Below are positions 35,836 through 48,221 of a stretch of 64,000 bases of DNA, piece after piece. This DNA comes from Spirodela intermedia (taxonomy: Eukaryota > Streptophyta > Magnoliopsida > Alismatales > Araceae). How positions within the stretch are numbered: the stretch's first letter is position 1; every line of letters starts with the position of its first letter. Location of the stretch: NCBI GenBank assembly GCA_902729315.2, contig LR746266.1, positions 5,710,259 to 5,774,258 of the forward strand. Reading direction: 5' to 3'. Both the position numbers and the translations under genes were made by a program. The notes beneath the pieces are model-generated. The model saw only the letters and a program-made list of their open reading frames with translations, was not told the DNA's origin and searched no databases.

Positions 35836-38478
35836 TCACCCGACATCATGAAGTTTAACTGCCACAGGCTCGGAACAGTATGGGCACTTTCCAAATAAAA
35901 CATCGAAGGACCTGAGAGCAGAAGTTGGTCAACGCTGTGATCCGAGGAAAAGACGGCAGAAATCGCAGGCGAGGAATACTAGGAAACTCACTGCCTCGTG
36001 GTGGTGATCGAGCGCAGCCAATCCCTGAGGCACACGACGTGGAAGCTCTTCCTGCAGCTGGGATTCTCGCAAGTGTAGTCCACAGCCGTTCCAGTCGAAG
36101 TTCCCAACGTACCATCTTCATTGACAATAAACTGACTTCAGTCATGTTTACTCATATCATTTATTCAACCGGGCCGGGCCCTAGCCCGGTGAAAAAAGCC
36201 ATGAAAACTCTGCACCCTGCCCAGACTGACCCCGGTCCTTCTTATCCATCCATCTCACAGAAAGAGAGAGAGAGAGAGAGAGAGAGAGTAAATAAATGAT
36301 AACAACTTACCGGATGGGAGGAAATGAACATAGCAGATCCCGCATTCATCTTGCTCGCAGTCCGTTGAGGGAGCACCGGGGGGCCCGGGTAGCTCCATTC
36401 CAAGGAGGGCCCCAAGATTTTCTACAAATGGCTTATCATTCGCCCTGGCATTATATCAAACAAGATATAATTCACATCACCATTCTGGGAAAATCAGAAG
36501 AAACTAGCAGTAGATCTCATGGTTTCTAGGAGGATCGCTCTGAGACGTTATTTAAATCGATCTTATGGAATGAAAAAATGTAGGGGGATTCTATGCCATG
36601 AATCTACGGGCTATTAAAAAAAATAATTCGATCCCCAGGAAATTGAGGTTACCATCTTCGGCTGTTCTTCTTCCAGCTCTTCCTTAGATCGTCTGTCAGC
36701 CAGTCCGGGCCAAGGAAACGGCATCTGAAATAACTCGAGACGACGATCAGTGGGAAGAATGGCGAGCAGGTTCTAAGTTCATCAAGGAGCGATTCTCACT
36801 CGGGCTTTGACCTCGGGTTCTTAGCATCAATGTATAGTAAAATCTGGCACCCATCACCTAAGTCAATGACACATCGCATGAATCAGATGAATAACACGAC
36901 CATAGGAACCAGTCAGCGGGTCTCACCGAGGCATATCTGCCGGAATGAGGCAGCGTGGGATTCCTGTCTAGGCTCCAGAACCCAGAGATCCCGGTCAACC
37001 TCCTCCAAGACGGACCAAAATCCTTGTAGATCCTCCAAGTGCTGGCCATGGAAATCTAAGTAAGAAGCCTGAATCTTGAGCTGGCCGTGAGTGGGAAGAA
37101 CAAACCAGGAGCACCCAGAATACCTCAAGAAACTGCTTCATAGCATCTTTTAACCTCGACCCTTTCGGCCACTGGGGCTCACATGCGTAAGGCACATCCT
37201 AAGAATAAACAATAGCCAGGATTTTAGAACGTTCTGGTTGTTCTCAGGATGTAAAATAGTAGACTTGACAGACTCCACAGACTTCAGATAATCTTTAGGA
37301 TGCCAAAAGCATAGTACTGGAGAGTTCATAAAAAAATAGCAGCACAGAAAATGAGCTGACCGCTGCAACTGAAGGTGCTGATTGGGGATAATCTCGAGGC
37401 AGAATCATCTCTACAGCATGAACCCGTTCTTTCTTGTCTCTAATAGCAAAAACGACCGGATAATAGTCTTAACACCCGACAAAATAATCGGATTCTTCTT
37501 CATGTAGACAACCATTTACATGGCTATGGCAAATATGTTAAAAGAATAAATAATAAAAAATAGTCCACCTTTTTGGCGTCAATAGAACAACTTCTTCAAG
37601 ATACAATCAGGTTAGCATAATCGATTGCAGATGTGCGAAAACTCAAGCACAATTATTCCCCAAGAAAGCTTCAATCCAACAACGGAGCATGCAGGAAAAT
37701 ACCAGAATTAAATTTTTAAAAAATGAATAAAATGTTTTAGACCCAAGTTGTTGACACCAAGGAAGACAAGTCTCACCTAAGACCTTTCTGATAAATGAAC
37801 TACATAATGACATTTAATATATAATGAGAGAGAATAACACTAAAATAGGAATCCCATGTTCAAGATCAATAACTGCCCTAAAACTTAAAAACATGCTCCT
37901 TCTGACTATTCAAGGAATGAACCAGTCCACCCTGAAAGGTGACACTTTCTCTGAATAGGTTTGGATTTCTTTTGGTGGAGTTGTTTTCTTCAAATATAAG
38001 GAATTGAAGATTTACAAAAACACTGAGCTCAACTCTTCCATTTCTCTGAGGCTTTTTGAAGTGTTCTGCTTTATAGAGTGGTCAAAGATTATCCATTCCC
38101 GGTTAAACATGAAATAGCAGGGAAGAGAGAATATCCCCTGCATAAAGAGAATCTTTACCGAACTCGGAAGCAGATAGTTGAGAGATCTTCTTCTAGGCGC
38201 AGCAAGTGCTCCCATCCAATCTCCTCTATCTGCGTCAGACAATCACCAAGAAAGTAAAGGGAAGGTTGAAACACAACTGAGATATCCAAACAGCCGGGTG
38301 ATAAGAAGTCGTTCGTGTTTCGGATTAAAAAAACTCTGACCATCAAATTTCAAAGTTCAAATGAAAAAAATACTCAGGATAGGAAAATTTGCAAAATTCT
38401 CACTTCTGCATAAATTGCTTGGTAGAAATGTGATGATGGAACAGGCCGGCGATGAAAATTCTCACTTCCACCTTGCAT
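35836..38478 (-). CDS. FANCL: FANCL, Fanconi anaemia E3 ubiquitin ligase
   Basis: RING-type E3 that monoubiquitinates FANCD2/FANCI during DNA crosslink repair and influences meiotic crossovers. Minus-strand exons: 38404-38478, 38159-38229, 37361-37439, 37124-37198, 36927-37074, 36800-36857, 36653-36724, 36311-36444, 35992-36115, 35836-35911; all phases agree (303 aa). The N terminus has YAEIEEIGWEHLLRLEEDL. The middle UBC-like domains include MILPRDYPQSAPSVAA, LEDLQGFWSVLEEVDRDLWV, ILLYIDAKNPRSKPECRFLG and KPFVENLGALLGMELPGP. The C-terminal RING (residues about 227-297) contains CGIC, DYTCENPSCRKSFHVVCLRD, WLRSITTTRQSFDVLFGKCP and YCSEPVAV, with the zinc-binding Cys/His residues in place. The start is the first in-frame ATG; an upstream leader exon is possible. 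Length fits the plant family. Confidence 0.95.
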
Positions 38479-39642
38479 ATTAATATGCGCCTTTGAGAGA
38501 GAGGGAAAATATCATACAATGAGTTAATAGAAAATTGAAAAAAGAAAGATAAAGTAAGCCCAAAGTCGCTCACCAAGCTACTGTCCATATACTCGACCTC
38601 CATCCCCAGCTCTAGTTACCTTCCACTAAAGTAAGCCTGAAAATCACCCCAGTAGTATCTGCAGCTGCAAGGAGCCCAGATTTATCGTCGTATTGTCACT
38701 TCAGCATATCCAACCTAGCTCCCTAAAGTGCAGCACACACAGTCTCCCTAAACTAGAAGCAAATACAGATTCATGTGACGCGAGTCAGATAGAAAGTACA
38801 TCATGAAGAAGGGAGCGAGAGGGCAAAATCTCTGAGAATCTTATACTTTGGGTTTTTTCTAGTCTCCTCCCGAATGGCTAGAATGATTCGGCTTAAGACC
38901 ATAGGTCATGCTTCTTCGAGACCACTTTCGCCCATAAATTTATTTTCTTCAAAAACCGTGGTCATTGAACCACAGCAGCCAAAGTTATATATTTATAGTA
39001 TTGTAAAGGATGAGCAACTGGACTGATCGGAGAAAGAGCATTATAAACTCTCATATGCCATTACAAATCAGAATGCAGGGAGACCAAGACTGAAGTAACG
39101 TAAACAGGCCCTGCAAGATATTTTCCAAGTTTCGATGCCTCCTGTTTACTTTTCCAAAACTATCTTCAGACTTGGACTTATGGCGTTAATATTTTTCTTA
39201 AACAATAAGTCCACATTGGCAAACATGCTCTCCAATTAAAAGATTAAAGTGTGAACGTTGTCTCGTTGCTCACTGTCACATCGAAACAAAAAAATATCCT
39301 GTGAGTTGCCAATAATAAGACTGATATTGTCCACGCCAGTGCCAATGGTTAGGCATGCGTTTCACTCCACTGATTATGGATTAAAGATGAGTACATGCCA
39401 TTCCACTTTTGTAGAATATATCTCAATTGAGCCAAACCCACATATGACATTCTCAACAGATTCAAAAGAATTGAATCATTGTATTACATAATTCGATGAA
39501 GAGTAATACAAGAAAAAAAAAAGGAAGAAGAAAAACATCTATAGTATTTAATTCACAGCTTACAGCAATACCCAGTCGCTGGTCTCAAACCTCGCTTAGA
39601 GTTCAAATGCCAAAGCTGTTCTATGGTCTTCCACGCACAGCA
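38479..39642. other. Upstream region of FANCL
   Basis: Contains the FANCL promoter and perhaps a leader exon near 38.57-38.61 kb that ends in a GTGAG donor on the minus strand. The rest is AT-rich spacer up to the stop of the small membrane-protein gene. No other coding signal was seen. Confidence 0.45.
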
Positions 39643-40767
39643 CTAAGCTTTGCTGGAGCCCTCTTTTGCTGCCTCCTCTTGGAGCTTTTTTGCCCAGTAC
39701 TCCTCGAGAGGGGGTCCAAATATGGCTTTTCCAGATACCACGCCAATCCTACAAGCAAACAACTTTCAGGACAAGCTATTTCACTCATTTTTCACCAAAG
39801 AAGTTCCGGTCAATTAACCAAAGGAGAAGTTAAATTTTGGGCTGATTTAGAAACTCGTCGTTAAGATGCTACAGGACATGTAAGTGCGAGGTCTAATCAG
39901 GGTCTGAAGCAGCGGCAGGCTTTCCACCAAGCTTTAAAAGGCCTTCTCCAAGCCCCCTCCTATCCAATGTAATCGTGGCTATGCTCTTGGCACCGGGGTT
40001 GAAGTAAAGCTGGCGAGAGGCCAGAAAATTATATTATATCCTCCTCAGTAGATGCATCACGGTATTTAGAGACGAGGCACATTGGCAACGTCACATGCAT
40101 GGCAATACTCTCGAGATGCACTTGATCTTGCGCAATATTTTCATATCATTGGTAAAAAGGAAAAAACAATAACAGCATATCGAGCTTGCCGTTCTTCAGT
40201 TTATTGAAAAACTCAAATCTCGTCAGAAAAATCAGAAGATTCGAGGAACAGTTGTTCGTATGCAGCAAACTTTGAGCAGTTCTGCTTTATGGGTCACTCG
40301 ATGTAGATCTCTTCGGTGAGAAAGCAAACTACCAAGATCTTAGTTCAAAATTGAAAGGAATGATGTGGATTGAGGAGCAGACGAGCTAGGTTATGGACCC
40401 AGCACGAGATGTTCAATCAGCCCCATTCAATTCTCGAAGAACATGCTCTGCTAGTAACAGCTCATACGATCTGGGACGATCTCCACAGCGAGGGCTACGG
40501 AGAGATCTCCCTTGCTATTTGAGAGGTTCGGAAACAAGATTCCTCGAAGAAACGACGAAGAAATAATCCCCGGAACTATCGACCCAGATGGACGATGAAG
40601 CTCTCAGGTGAACGAAACATTCATTGGAAGGATCGCGCGCAAGAGGATCAGAAACCCAAAACCCGACTTGGAAAACGTAAAATGGCGTTGGCATGAAGTG
40701 GGGGAGGAACTCACACGACCGCACCCACCACCATTGGCAAGGACAGAAACCCTCTCCTGCGGAACAT
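39643..40767 (-). CDS. 52-aa membrane microprotein, unknown function
   Basis: Two minus-strand exons, 40715-40767 and 39643-39748, join in phase across a 966-base intron and give 52 aa. The protein begins MFRRRGFLSLPMVVGAVVIG, a basic start followed by one predicted membrane helix, then SGKAIFGPPLEEYWAKK and a charged tail QEEAAKEGSSKA. This layout suggests a single-pass protein of mitochondria or the endomembrane system; I have a weak memory of similar tiny plant proteins but cannot name one. The donor (GT|GTGAGT) is excellent and the acceptor (TTGCTTGTAG) good. The frame is open upstream of this ATG, but no earlier in-frame ATG exists before a stop. Confidence 0.6.
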
Positions 40768-43256
40768 CTCTTCTCCCCCTTCCCCGACGAAGATCCACCG
40801 CGGCCACTGGTGCCAGAAATCCTTGGGAATAGCAGAAGATGGCGCAACTTCGCCCCAGAATCGACCATCCCAACGCCGGATTACCAAAAAGCACTTTTCA
40901 GAGCTGCGATAATTTCATTGAAAAACACAAAAACTCTTAACTCTTATCTTTTTACAACGAATATCGTGGGTCTAAACCTCACCGGACTTATATTTAGGCG
41001 AATTTTTACGTCTATATTTTATGATAATTAAGTTATCTGCCCAGGGAAAAAATCATTCGGAACTTTCATCGTGCTATGTTACGGTGGTAAATATCTAATC
41101 AATTAATTATGTTTATTTTTTGGCATTGTAATAAAAATAATAATGTGAGGAACGAAGACGAAGGTTAAAACTCGGAGCGGTTTCAGCTTCCATTCTCCTA
41201 TAAACTCATTATTAGAATCCTATAAATCAGTTATATTTATCTAGGGTTCAAAATCATTCATGGTTGCTCCCGACCGCTACGGGAGAATGGAATTATTGTA
41301 AATAAAAATAAATTCCGGATTTAACTCCAAATAAGATGGAAATAATTATCTAGGAACTTGGAAATTGAAAATTTACCGCCTAATCAGCCTGAAAAGCTTA
41401 GATCGCCGAGAAGAAGATCAAGGAAGCCGTCGGAAGTGGAGGCAGTCTCCCTCTTTGATCTCGAACAAGAGGGAAAGAGGGAGCGCGTGAGAGAGAGCCG
41501 GATCGAAGACTCACATTTCTCATGGATTTCAGGACGAGGGCTCCGAGATCAGGAACGTCACGCAAATTTCGGAGAACGCCGAGATTTCGTAAAAGAGGAA
41601 AGGAATCTGGAGTCCGAAATGGGGACACTAAAGCTCCTCAAGTTTTCCCGCATAAATACCAACGTGGATTAATACTTTTATTCTATTTACAAATAATTGC
41701 GTCATCCAAGTTAGAACCATGGACGTCGTCGGCCCGGCCCGGTTGATCGAGTTCGGAGAGGAGGGCTGGGCCGGTCTGGGCCTGGCCCAGTAATGTCCAT
41801 ACGGCGGGGGCCCTGCTGGGACGAATATATTCTTGGGAGACACGAAGGCCAACCTTAAAACAGTTGGAGCTCGGCGTCGGAATTGTTGCATTTACGAAGA
41901 ATTGTTGGGTACTCGGCTGCCTCTGCTCTGCGGTTCGGGAGGAAGGTACGACGACGGACCAGAGTGTCTCTCTTGATCCTCCCGCAGGCTTCTGCTCTGC
42001 TCTGTATTTCGTAATTCTGCTCTGTTATGCTATCGCTTGCCGGATCTACTCTCGACGACTCCGCAAGTTTTTTGCGATCGTTTGCTGTCCTTTAATCGGC
42101 TTTTGTTTATCTTAATGTCATCACTAAGTCCTCTTCGTCTAAAATTATATCTTGTTGAATGTTGTTGACTGAATGTTGCCGGCAGGCTTCCTCCAGACAG
42201 GTTGGACAGAGCTGACGACAATGTTTTCTTGTTTCTTTTTTATTTTTTATTTTTTGAATTTTCACTAAATTTAGGGTATATTATTTTTTCGTGCTTAAAA
42301 CACCGAATAGCCTGTCTAAGCGATGTTTTGCAAGTGCGCCTTTTTTTCTTTTCTCTGCTCAGCCTGCATTTTGCTGGTGCATGAGGTATTTTTGTTAGTT
42401 ATGCACGAAAACAGAAGGTGGATGTGTGTAGGAGTAATAGTTTTTTCAAATCCAAGATAGTAGACTTGTTTATGGAGTTGTGGGCTCAAGAGGATGATCA
42501 GGCATCCATCCGTTGAGGTTATAGACTTGGTTGTGACGGTATTTTTTTGGCACCGGTTGCAGCATCCCCCATCAATATGGTGTCTAACTGATTGAGCAAA
42601 GAATTCAAAAAATTGGTGATTTTTTCCAATCGCTACTACTTCCCTCCCTGACTTCCAGTTCAAATTTTGACAGAGTGTGATTCATCTAAACCGACCTTTA
42701 ACCGTATTATAATCATGCTGAATTTTATTTTTGTGCTCACCTTCTGTGGATCATCACTGTTTCTCGAAAATCCGATAATAACGAGATTATATATTATCTC
42801 TGTTACAGCCTTATCTTTCTTCATTCGCATCGAACAAGTGGTCACTAAATCTAATATCTCATTTTAACTTCTTTATGGTATATGGTGCTTTTTTTTTCAG
42901 TATTTTTTTAGCACTTAGTTACGAACCCGTCACACATGCTAACTTTTTAGTACGACCTGAACATTTGTTCGATTTAAAAATTTCAGTTCACAGAATTACA
43001 ATTGACTTTATCCTGGTTGTACATTCTTTGAAGCCTACTTTAAATTTACTTGAATGAAAAATGTAGATGTCCATTTGCATTATAAGACTATTTTTTTCTA
43101 TTATCCTGAATCTTACTGTCGAAGGCTCTTTATGTCTATACGTTTTATGTTTTTTGAAGCTACCCTATCTTCAATGCCTGGTTTGGCTGTTTTTGTTAAC
43201 AAGCCTCATTTATTCATTAAGTCTTATATCTCGTTTTTATCATATCTTTTTGTAGT
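40768..43256. other. Divergent promoter region and 5' UTR intron of the proteasome gene
   Basis: Lies between the minus-strand microprotein gene and the plus-strand proteasome gene. GC-rich DNA near 41.85-41.95 kb ends in a good donor (GGAAG|GTACGA near 41945), and an acceptor (TTTTGTAG) lies directly before the proteasome start codon. A leader exon plus an approximately 1.3-kb intron is therefore likely. Short open frames at 41.36-41.75 kb have no recognisable domain. Confidence 0.5.
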
Positions 43257-45564
43257 ATGAGTGAGGTGGCAATGGTAGTTCCACATAAGGGTGGATTCAG
43301 CTTTGATTTGTGCCGTAGGAATGAAATGCTCTCAGGGAAAGGCCTCAAGCCTCCGTCGTTCTTGAAGACAGGAACCACAATTGTGGGGTTGGTCTTTCAG
43401 GTATGATTGCTATTTGAGTCTGCTGCCAATAATTTTTTAACGTTTATTTCTTAGTTGAGATCCTTTAGTTACTTTTTTTATACTTAAAAGTAAATCAAGC
43501 ACAATATCGGAGACAGTCGTGTATTTTTTTAGCTTTTTGTTATATTTTACAAACCAGCCACTGTCATAAACTAGTGTAATAATTTTTAATGAAGCCATTA
43601 GTTTGTTACTTGTATTTAAATTAGGCAAATCCTTACTTCATCGACCTACATGACGTTTGCAACCGCATTGACATGCTCTTCTCCTCTCTATTATGGTCGA
43701 GATACTAGGTTTGAAATGGTAAGACTGGGTCTTTAATGTACTGTAATTTAGCCTCTAAATTATGGTGCATCTTTTATCTTTGAAATCAATCTTAGTAGGT
43801 GTACAATCCTTATAACTTGTATTACTTTACAGCAATACAAATTTTCCAAACGACATCTCCATGCACTCTTTCTAGAACCATATCATAATACTTCAAATTT
43901 TGAAGAACTGCCCTACTTGATCCTCTCTGATCTCGGTCCACAATCTGGCATATGCTAGTGGTGCTACCTAAGTCTCATTGTTCTTTTTTTTCTTTTCTAA
44001 TGTCGCTAATCTCATTCAATTGACGATTATTTCTAACCCACTTTCATGTGCAAACATACTCTCTGTTCTCTTCCATGGTGCTACCTTCACTTGTGTGGTA
44101 CCATTGAGATCTGTTTAAGTAGCATTTTAGGACTTCTATTTTTGAACTACTTCTGATTGTTTCAGGGAGTTACAAAGAGGTGTTTTTTTTCTATTACAAA
44201 TCATTTTTGATATTTCAATTATGCAGAATTTATTTTTCTTGAACAGGATTTTTCATTGACCCTTTTTGTTTTTTTGTTTTAAAAAAAAACTAGGACGGTG
44301 TTGTATTGGGGGCTGATACAAGAGCAACTGAAGGGCCAATTGTTGCTGATAAGAACTGTGAGAAAATTCATTTCATGGCACCAAATATATACTGCTGTGG
44401 AGCTGGAACCGCTGCTGACACAGAAGCAGTGACAGGTAATACAGGAACTAATCTGGTCCTATGTGGATTCTGATCTGTTGCACGACCATTTCACCCCCAG
44501 TTTCGGTCATTTTGATCTTGATGCGACGTCGTATGCCACAATCATCTTGTTCTTCTCAATAGATATGGTAAGCTCCCAGCTGCAGTTGCACAGATATGCG
44601 ACAGGTCGAGAATCAAGAGTCGTCACTGCCCTCTCTCTTTTGAAAACACACCTGTTCAGGTACGTTCCTGTTCTTTGATAGATTTTTTCCTTCGATCCAG
44701 AAGCTATAAAATCATCTCCAATCTCCTACACCCTCATTCTTCCCCAGGTACCAAGGATATGTCAGTGCTGCTCTGGTTCTCGGCGGCGTGGACGTCACCG
44801 GACCGCACCTTCACACGGTACACTCTCTGCCAGACATAGGAAGCAAGCATCATTCGCCCCTTTCTTTGTCCAAAGAGATGCATGAATCACGCGCGCTGGG
44901 GGGCAATTTTCACTGCAGATCTTTCCTCATGGGTCAACTGACACTCTCCCCTTCGCCACAATGGGATCCGGGTCTCTGGCCGCCATGGCTGTATTCGAGT
45001 CAAAATACAGAGAAGGCCTCAACGTACGTCACCCGGGACCATCTCATCAACCCCTTGCTCGCTAACAATATTAACACCTAACGATGCTGAGCTTATCTAC
45101 TCTCTCCCCTCCCTGTTTCAGAGGGCGGAAGGAATAAGCCTCGTGAGCGAAGCCATATGCTCCGGCATATTCAACGATCTTGGAAGTGGAAGCAACGTGG
45201 ATGTCTGCGTCATCACCGAGGTACGCCCCCACCTCCCCCCTAAATTACGAATCTTTTTTTTCTTTCAAAAATTTCTTCCTGGTGACGTCTCAACATGAAT
45301 TAAAAAAAAAAAAGGGCCACGTGGAGTACCTGAGGAACTACCAGCTCCCCAATCCCCGGACCTACATCAGCTCCAGAGGATATTCCTTCAGCAAAGGCCA
45401 GACGGGTAATCCCCACCCGCCCCGCCCCCCCCGCCCCCCCCGCCCCCCCCGGACTCTGCCCTCTAAACTCACCCCGTTCTTTCGCTGCAGAGGTCCTGTC
45501 CGCGAGGGTCACCCCCCTAAAGCAGAAAGAGGCCGTCGCGGAAGCGGATTTCATGGAAGAATGA
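43257..45564 (+). CDS. PBB: 20S proteasome subunit beta type-7 (beta-2)
   Basis: Catalytic subunit with trypsin-like activity in the 20S core of the 26S proteasome. Exons: 43257-43400, 44294-44435, 44563-44659, 44748-44817, 44919-45023, 45122-45220, 45315-45405, 45491-45564; in phase, 273 aa, the normal length. The 39-residue propeptide ends KTG, and the mature chain begins at Thr40 ([20 protein letters not shown]), the catalytic Thr1. Asp56 and Lys72 match Asp17 and Lys33 of the active site. Later blocks include [75 protein letters not shown] and a C-terminal tail [16 protein letters not shown]. The start codon sits just after an intron acceptor. Confidence 0.97.
45411..45451 (+). repeat. 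C-rich tract in a proteasome intron
   Basis: Blocks of seven to eight C residues separated by single G residues fill the middle of the 85-base intron 45406-45490. The minus strand has matching G runs that could form a quadruplex. Confidence 0.85.
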
Positions 45565-46385
45565 GCCCCCCCTCCTCGTCTTCTGGAATAATCCGCACTG
45601 TTCTTGTTTGATGTGGAGTCGGATATGGTTTGATGTCGATCAGGTCAATTATGGTCCGAGTTATTTTCCCATATTCGGTCTCAAAAGTTGAATTCTTGGA
45701 CGAAGAAGATCAGGCCTCGTCCGGTGTAGCCTCCGTCTGGGTAAGGTTGGATCTGGCCTCTCTCTCTCTCTAGCGTGCCGTGCTAGTGTGAATGTGGACT
45801 CTCTCCCCCAATCCTCACACACGATAGCACACCCACCGACTGCAGCTTAGCTACCAGTTTAATTGACTTCAATCATGGGCCGTATATCAGCTTCAACTAT
45901 GCGTCTGATTTATCACCAGCCTAGAAGAGCCCGCGTATTGGCCCATGGAAACAGGTACCTTTTCGATTCCAGAGGTGGGGGGAGATGGCGAGAGAGGCCC
46001 AAGTGGGTCGACTGAGATCTCACGGATCACTAGGCAAGAAGAGGATTGAATTGGGAAACTATGAGCAGGAACAGGATGAGATATAATTGCAGCTAGTCGA
46101 AAGGCATATAAAAATCCGGTTTGACCAGAAGAATGAGAGTATAATTGTGTGGCCATTGAGGGGCCAGTTGAGATTTCGCGAAGTCATTAATGGTGTAGAA
46201 AAGGCGAGGGGTTCTCGGCGTCTCCGCCCCCTCGAAGACTTTGAAAACGAAGTAAATTGTGGTGGTCGAGAGAGTTGACTACGACGTGACGGCGACAGCA
46301 GCGGCCCTCCGGTGCAGTTCCTTCTCGCTCCTCCCCTCCCTGGGTATTAGAAGCAGAGCGAGGTGCAGAAGAGGGAGAGAGAGAG
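45565..46385. other. Intergenic
   Basis: Proteasome gene 3' region followed by the upstream region of the 71-aa protein gene. A short GA run directly precedes the start of the latter. Nothing else is recognised. Confidence 0.5.
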
Positions 46386-46601
46386 ATGGCGGTGCAGGAG
46401 CAGCTGGGGAGCCTGGTGGAGAGCATAAAGACGAAGCTGGTGATGTCGCTGAGGAAGAAGAAGAGCAGCAAGAAACCGTACCTGAAGATGGACAAGAGCT
46501 CCAGCGTCAAGGTCGAGATCCGCAGCCGCAGGGCCCGCAAGCTCATCGACAAGACCCTCCGCGCCGCCGACAGCCCCGGCGCGCGCCCCCTTCCTGCCTG
46601 A
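46386..46601 (+). CDS. 71-aa basic plant protein, unknown function
   Basis: Intronless small protein of 71 aa. It begins MAVQEQLGSLVESIKTKLVM, followed by a lysine-rich stretch (RKKKSSKKPYLKMDKSSSVK) and VEIRSRRARKLIDKTLRAAD. I recognise this arrangement as a small plant-only protein of unknown function; the PYxKMDKSxSVKVEIRSRxARKLIDKTL segment is what is usually conserved. It has no signal peptide or membrane helix and is strongly basic, so it may bind nucleic acid or acidic partners, which is only a guess. The ATG follows a GA-rich leader, and a CT run lies in the 3' region. Confidence 0.75.
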   Translation: MAVQEQLGSLVESIKTKLVMSLRKKKSSKKPYLKMDKSSSVKVEIRSRRARKLIDKTLRAADSPGARPLPA

Positions 46602-48187
46602 CTCCCTACTCCCCGACGATGCAACTCCACCCCGCTCTTCCTCCTCTCTTTCTCTCTCTCTCTTCCCATAGTTCTTCGGCATTGCAAAAGCATAGAACTG
46701 TACGATCCCATGTATCGGTTTCTGTCTGAGAAGCAAAACGGGGATCATGCGAGCTCGTTCTTTCTAAGTGGATACGGATAGCGTCGAGCACGCTGAAGAG
46801 GGCTAAGATGACCAATGTTTGACCTTCTGTTCGAGAGAAAAATAGAAACGGAAACCGCCCTCCCCGTCTAACGATCCCTCCGACGTACTCGCCGTCGCGA
46901 GTTCGATCAAGCTCTCCGTCGAGACGCTTACCAACCGACCCACGGCGCGCATTAGACCGCCACGAATTTCCCAATTTACCAATTTATTCTTTATCGACGT
47001 ACTTCTTTACAGAGTCTTTATGATACATAAATAATGATCTTGAGATCCCTGTGGTTACCTCAAGATCATCTGACCAGAAATTAATTGGGGATGAACCCAG
47101 AAAACCCATTTTTAAAAATTATTGATTTTATATGCATATCAATCAGCACATTATTAATATTATTATCATTAAATTATGGGATTATTATTTATGATATAAT
47201 AATCGGAATCTGTGAAATATTAACCTCTGTTCCCACCCCTACGATTAGGAAATGTGACGGAGGATGCAGAAGGTACGAACCTCGTCAACAACTGAACCGG
47301 TTTTCTGATGATCTGTCACATAAAAGTTAAAACATTTATGTAAAAAGCGTAATTTTTTATTTTGGGTAGTTCTTCATTTATTTTATTAAAGAGGCTTGGC
47401 CTGAACAAAACCCCCCCCATCTTTCTGTCAAGTCTCCGGTTGAAGTCAATGCTCTGACCTGGTGCTAGCAATTCGTTCACCCAGCAACTCAGATCAGGTT
47501 TTGGGCTACTTGGGCCGCGCACGGCAGGCCCATTCCAACCTGATCCAATGGAGACTAAGGGGAAAGTATATTTTATATAGCATAATATACAATAATAGCC
47601 GACTTAGGAAGAATAAAATGCGACAATAGGTATAGATATCAGGCCCCATGGTTAATGTGAGAGAATAATTCGAATATAAATTAAATATTAGATGATCTCA
47701 TGACTTATTTGGAATATATCAACATCGAAAAATAATATAAAAGGGGTATTTTTTTTAAAAAAAGGTGCTTTGCTTCAAATAATAAATTATTCTTGGTCCA
47801 AACATTCGCTAATTTGATTTACTATATTTATGTTTTTATTTGAGGCTGCACCGCACGTCACTGGATTGTGTCGTCTACATGGGGACGGAGTCGGTCAAAG
47901 GCTGCCCGGGTTCGTCGGGCGAGCTTGACCGGTAGAGGTGGCGGCGGAGGTCTTGGACCCGCTAGCGGGGGCGCCGGCGCGGCGAGATCGCCTCCGTCGC
48001 AAGCGAAATTATCCATCGTTGGACACGTCCCCAAGACATGGCAGCCGCTCAACGGAGGCCAGCTTGGTCCCGTCTCCGAAGGCTTAATCTCAGATGCTAA
48101 ACTCCAAGAAATCGGAGAAAATTACAAATGGGGTAGCCGACGGCTTCGCTTTCTCCTCCGCACCTACCGTCCTCAACTCTCGGCGTC

Positions 48188-48221
<34 letters not shown>

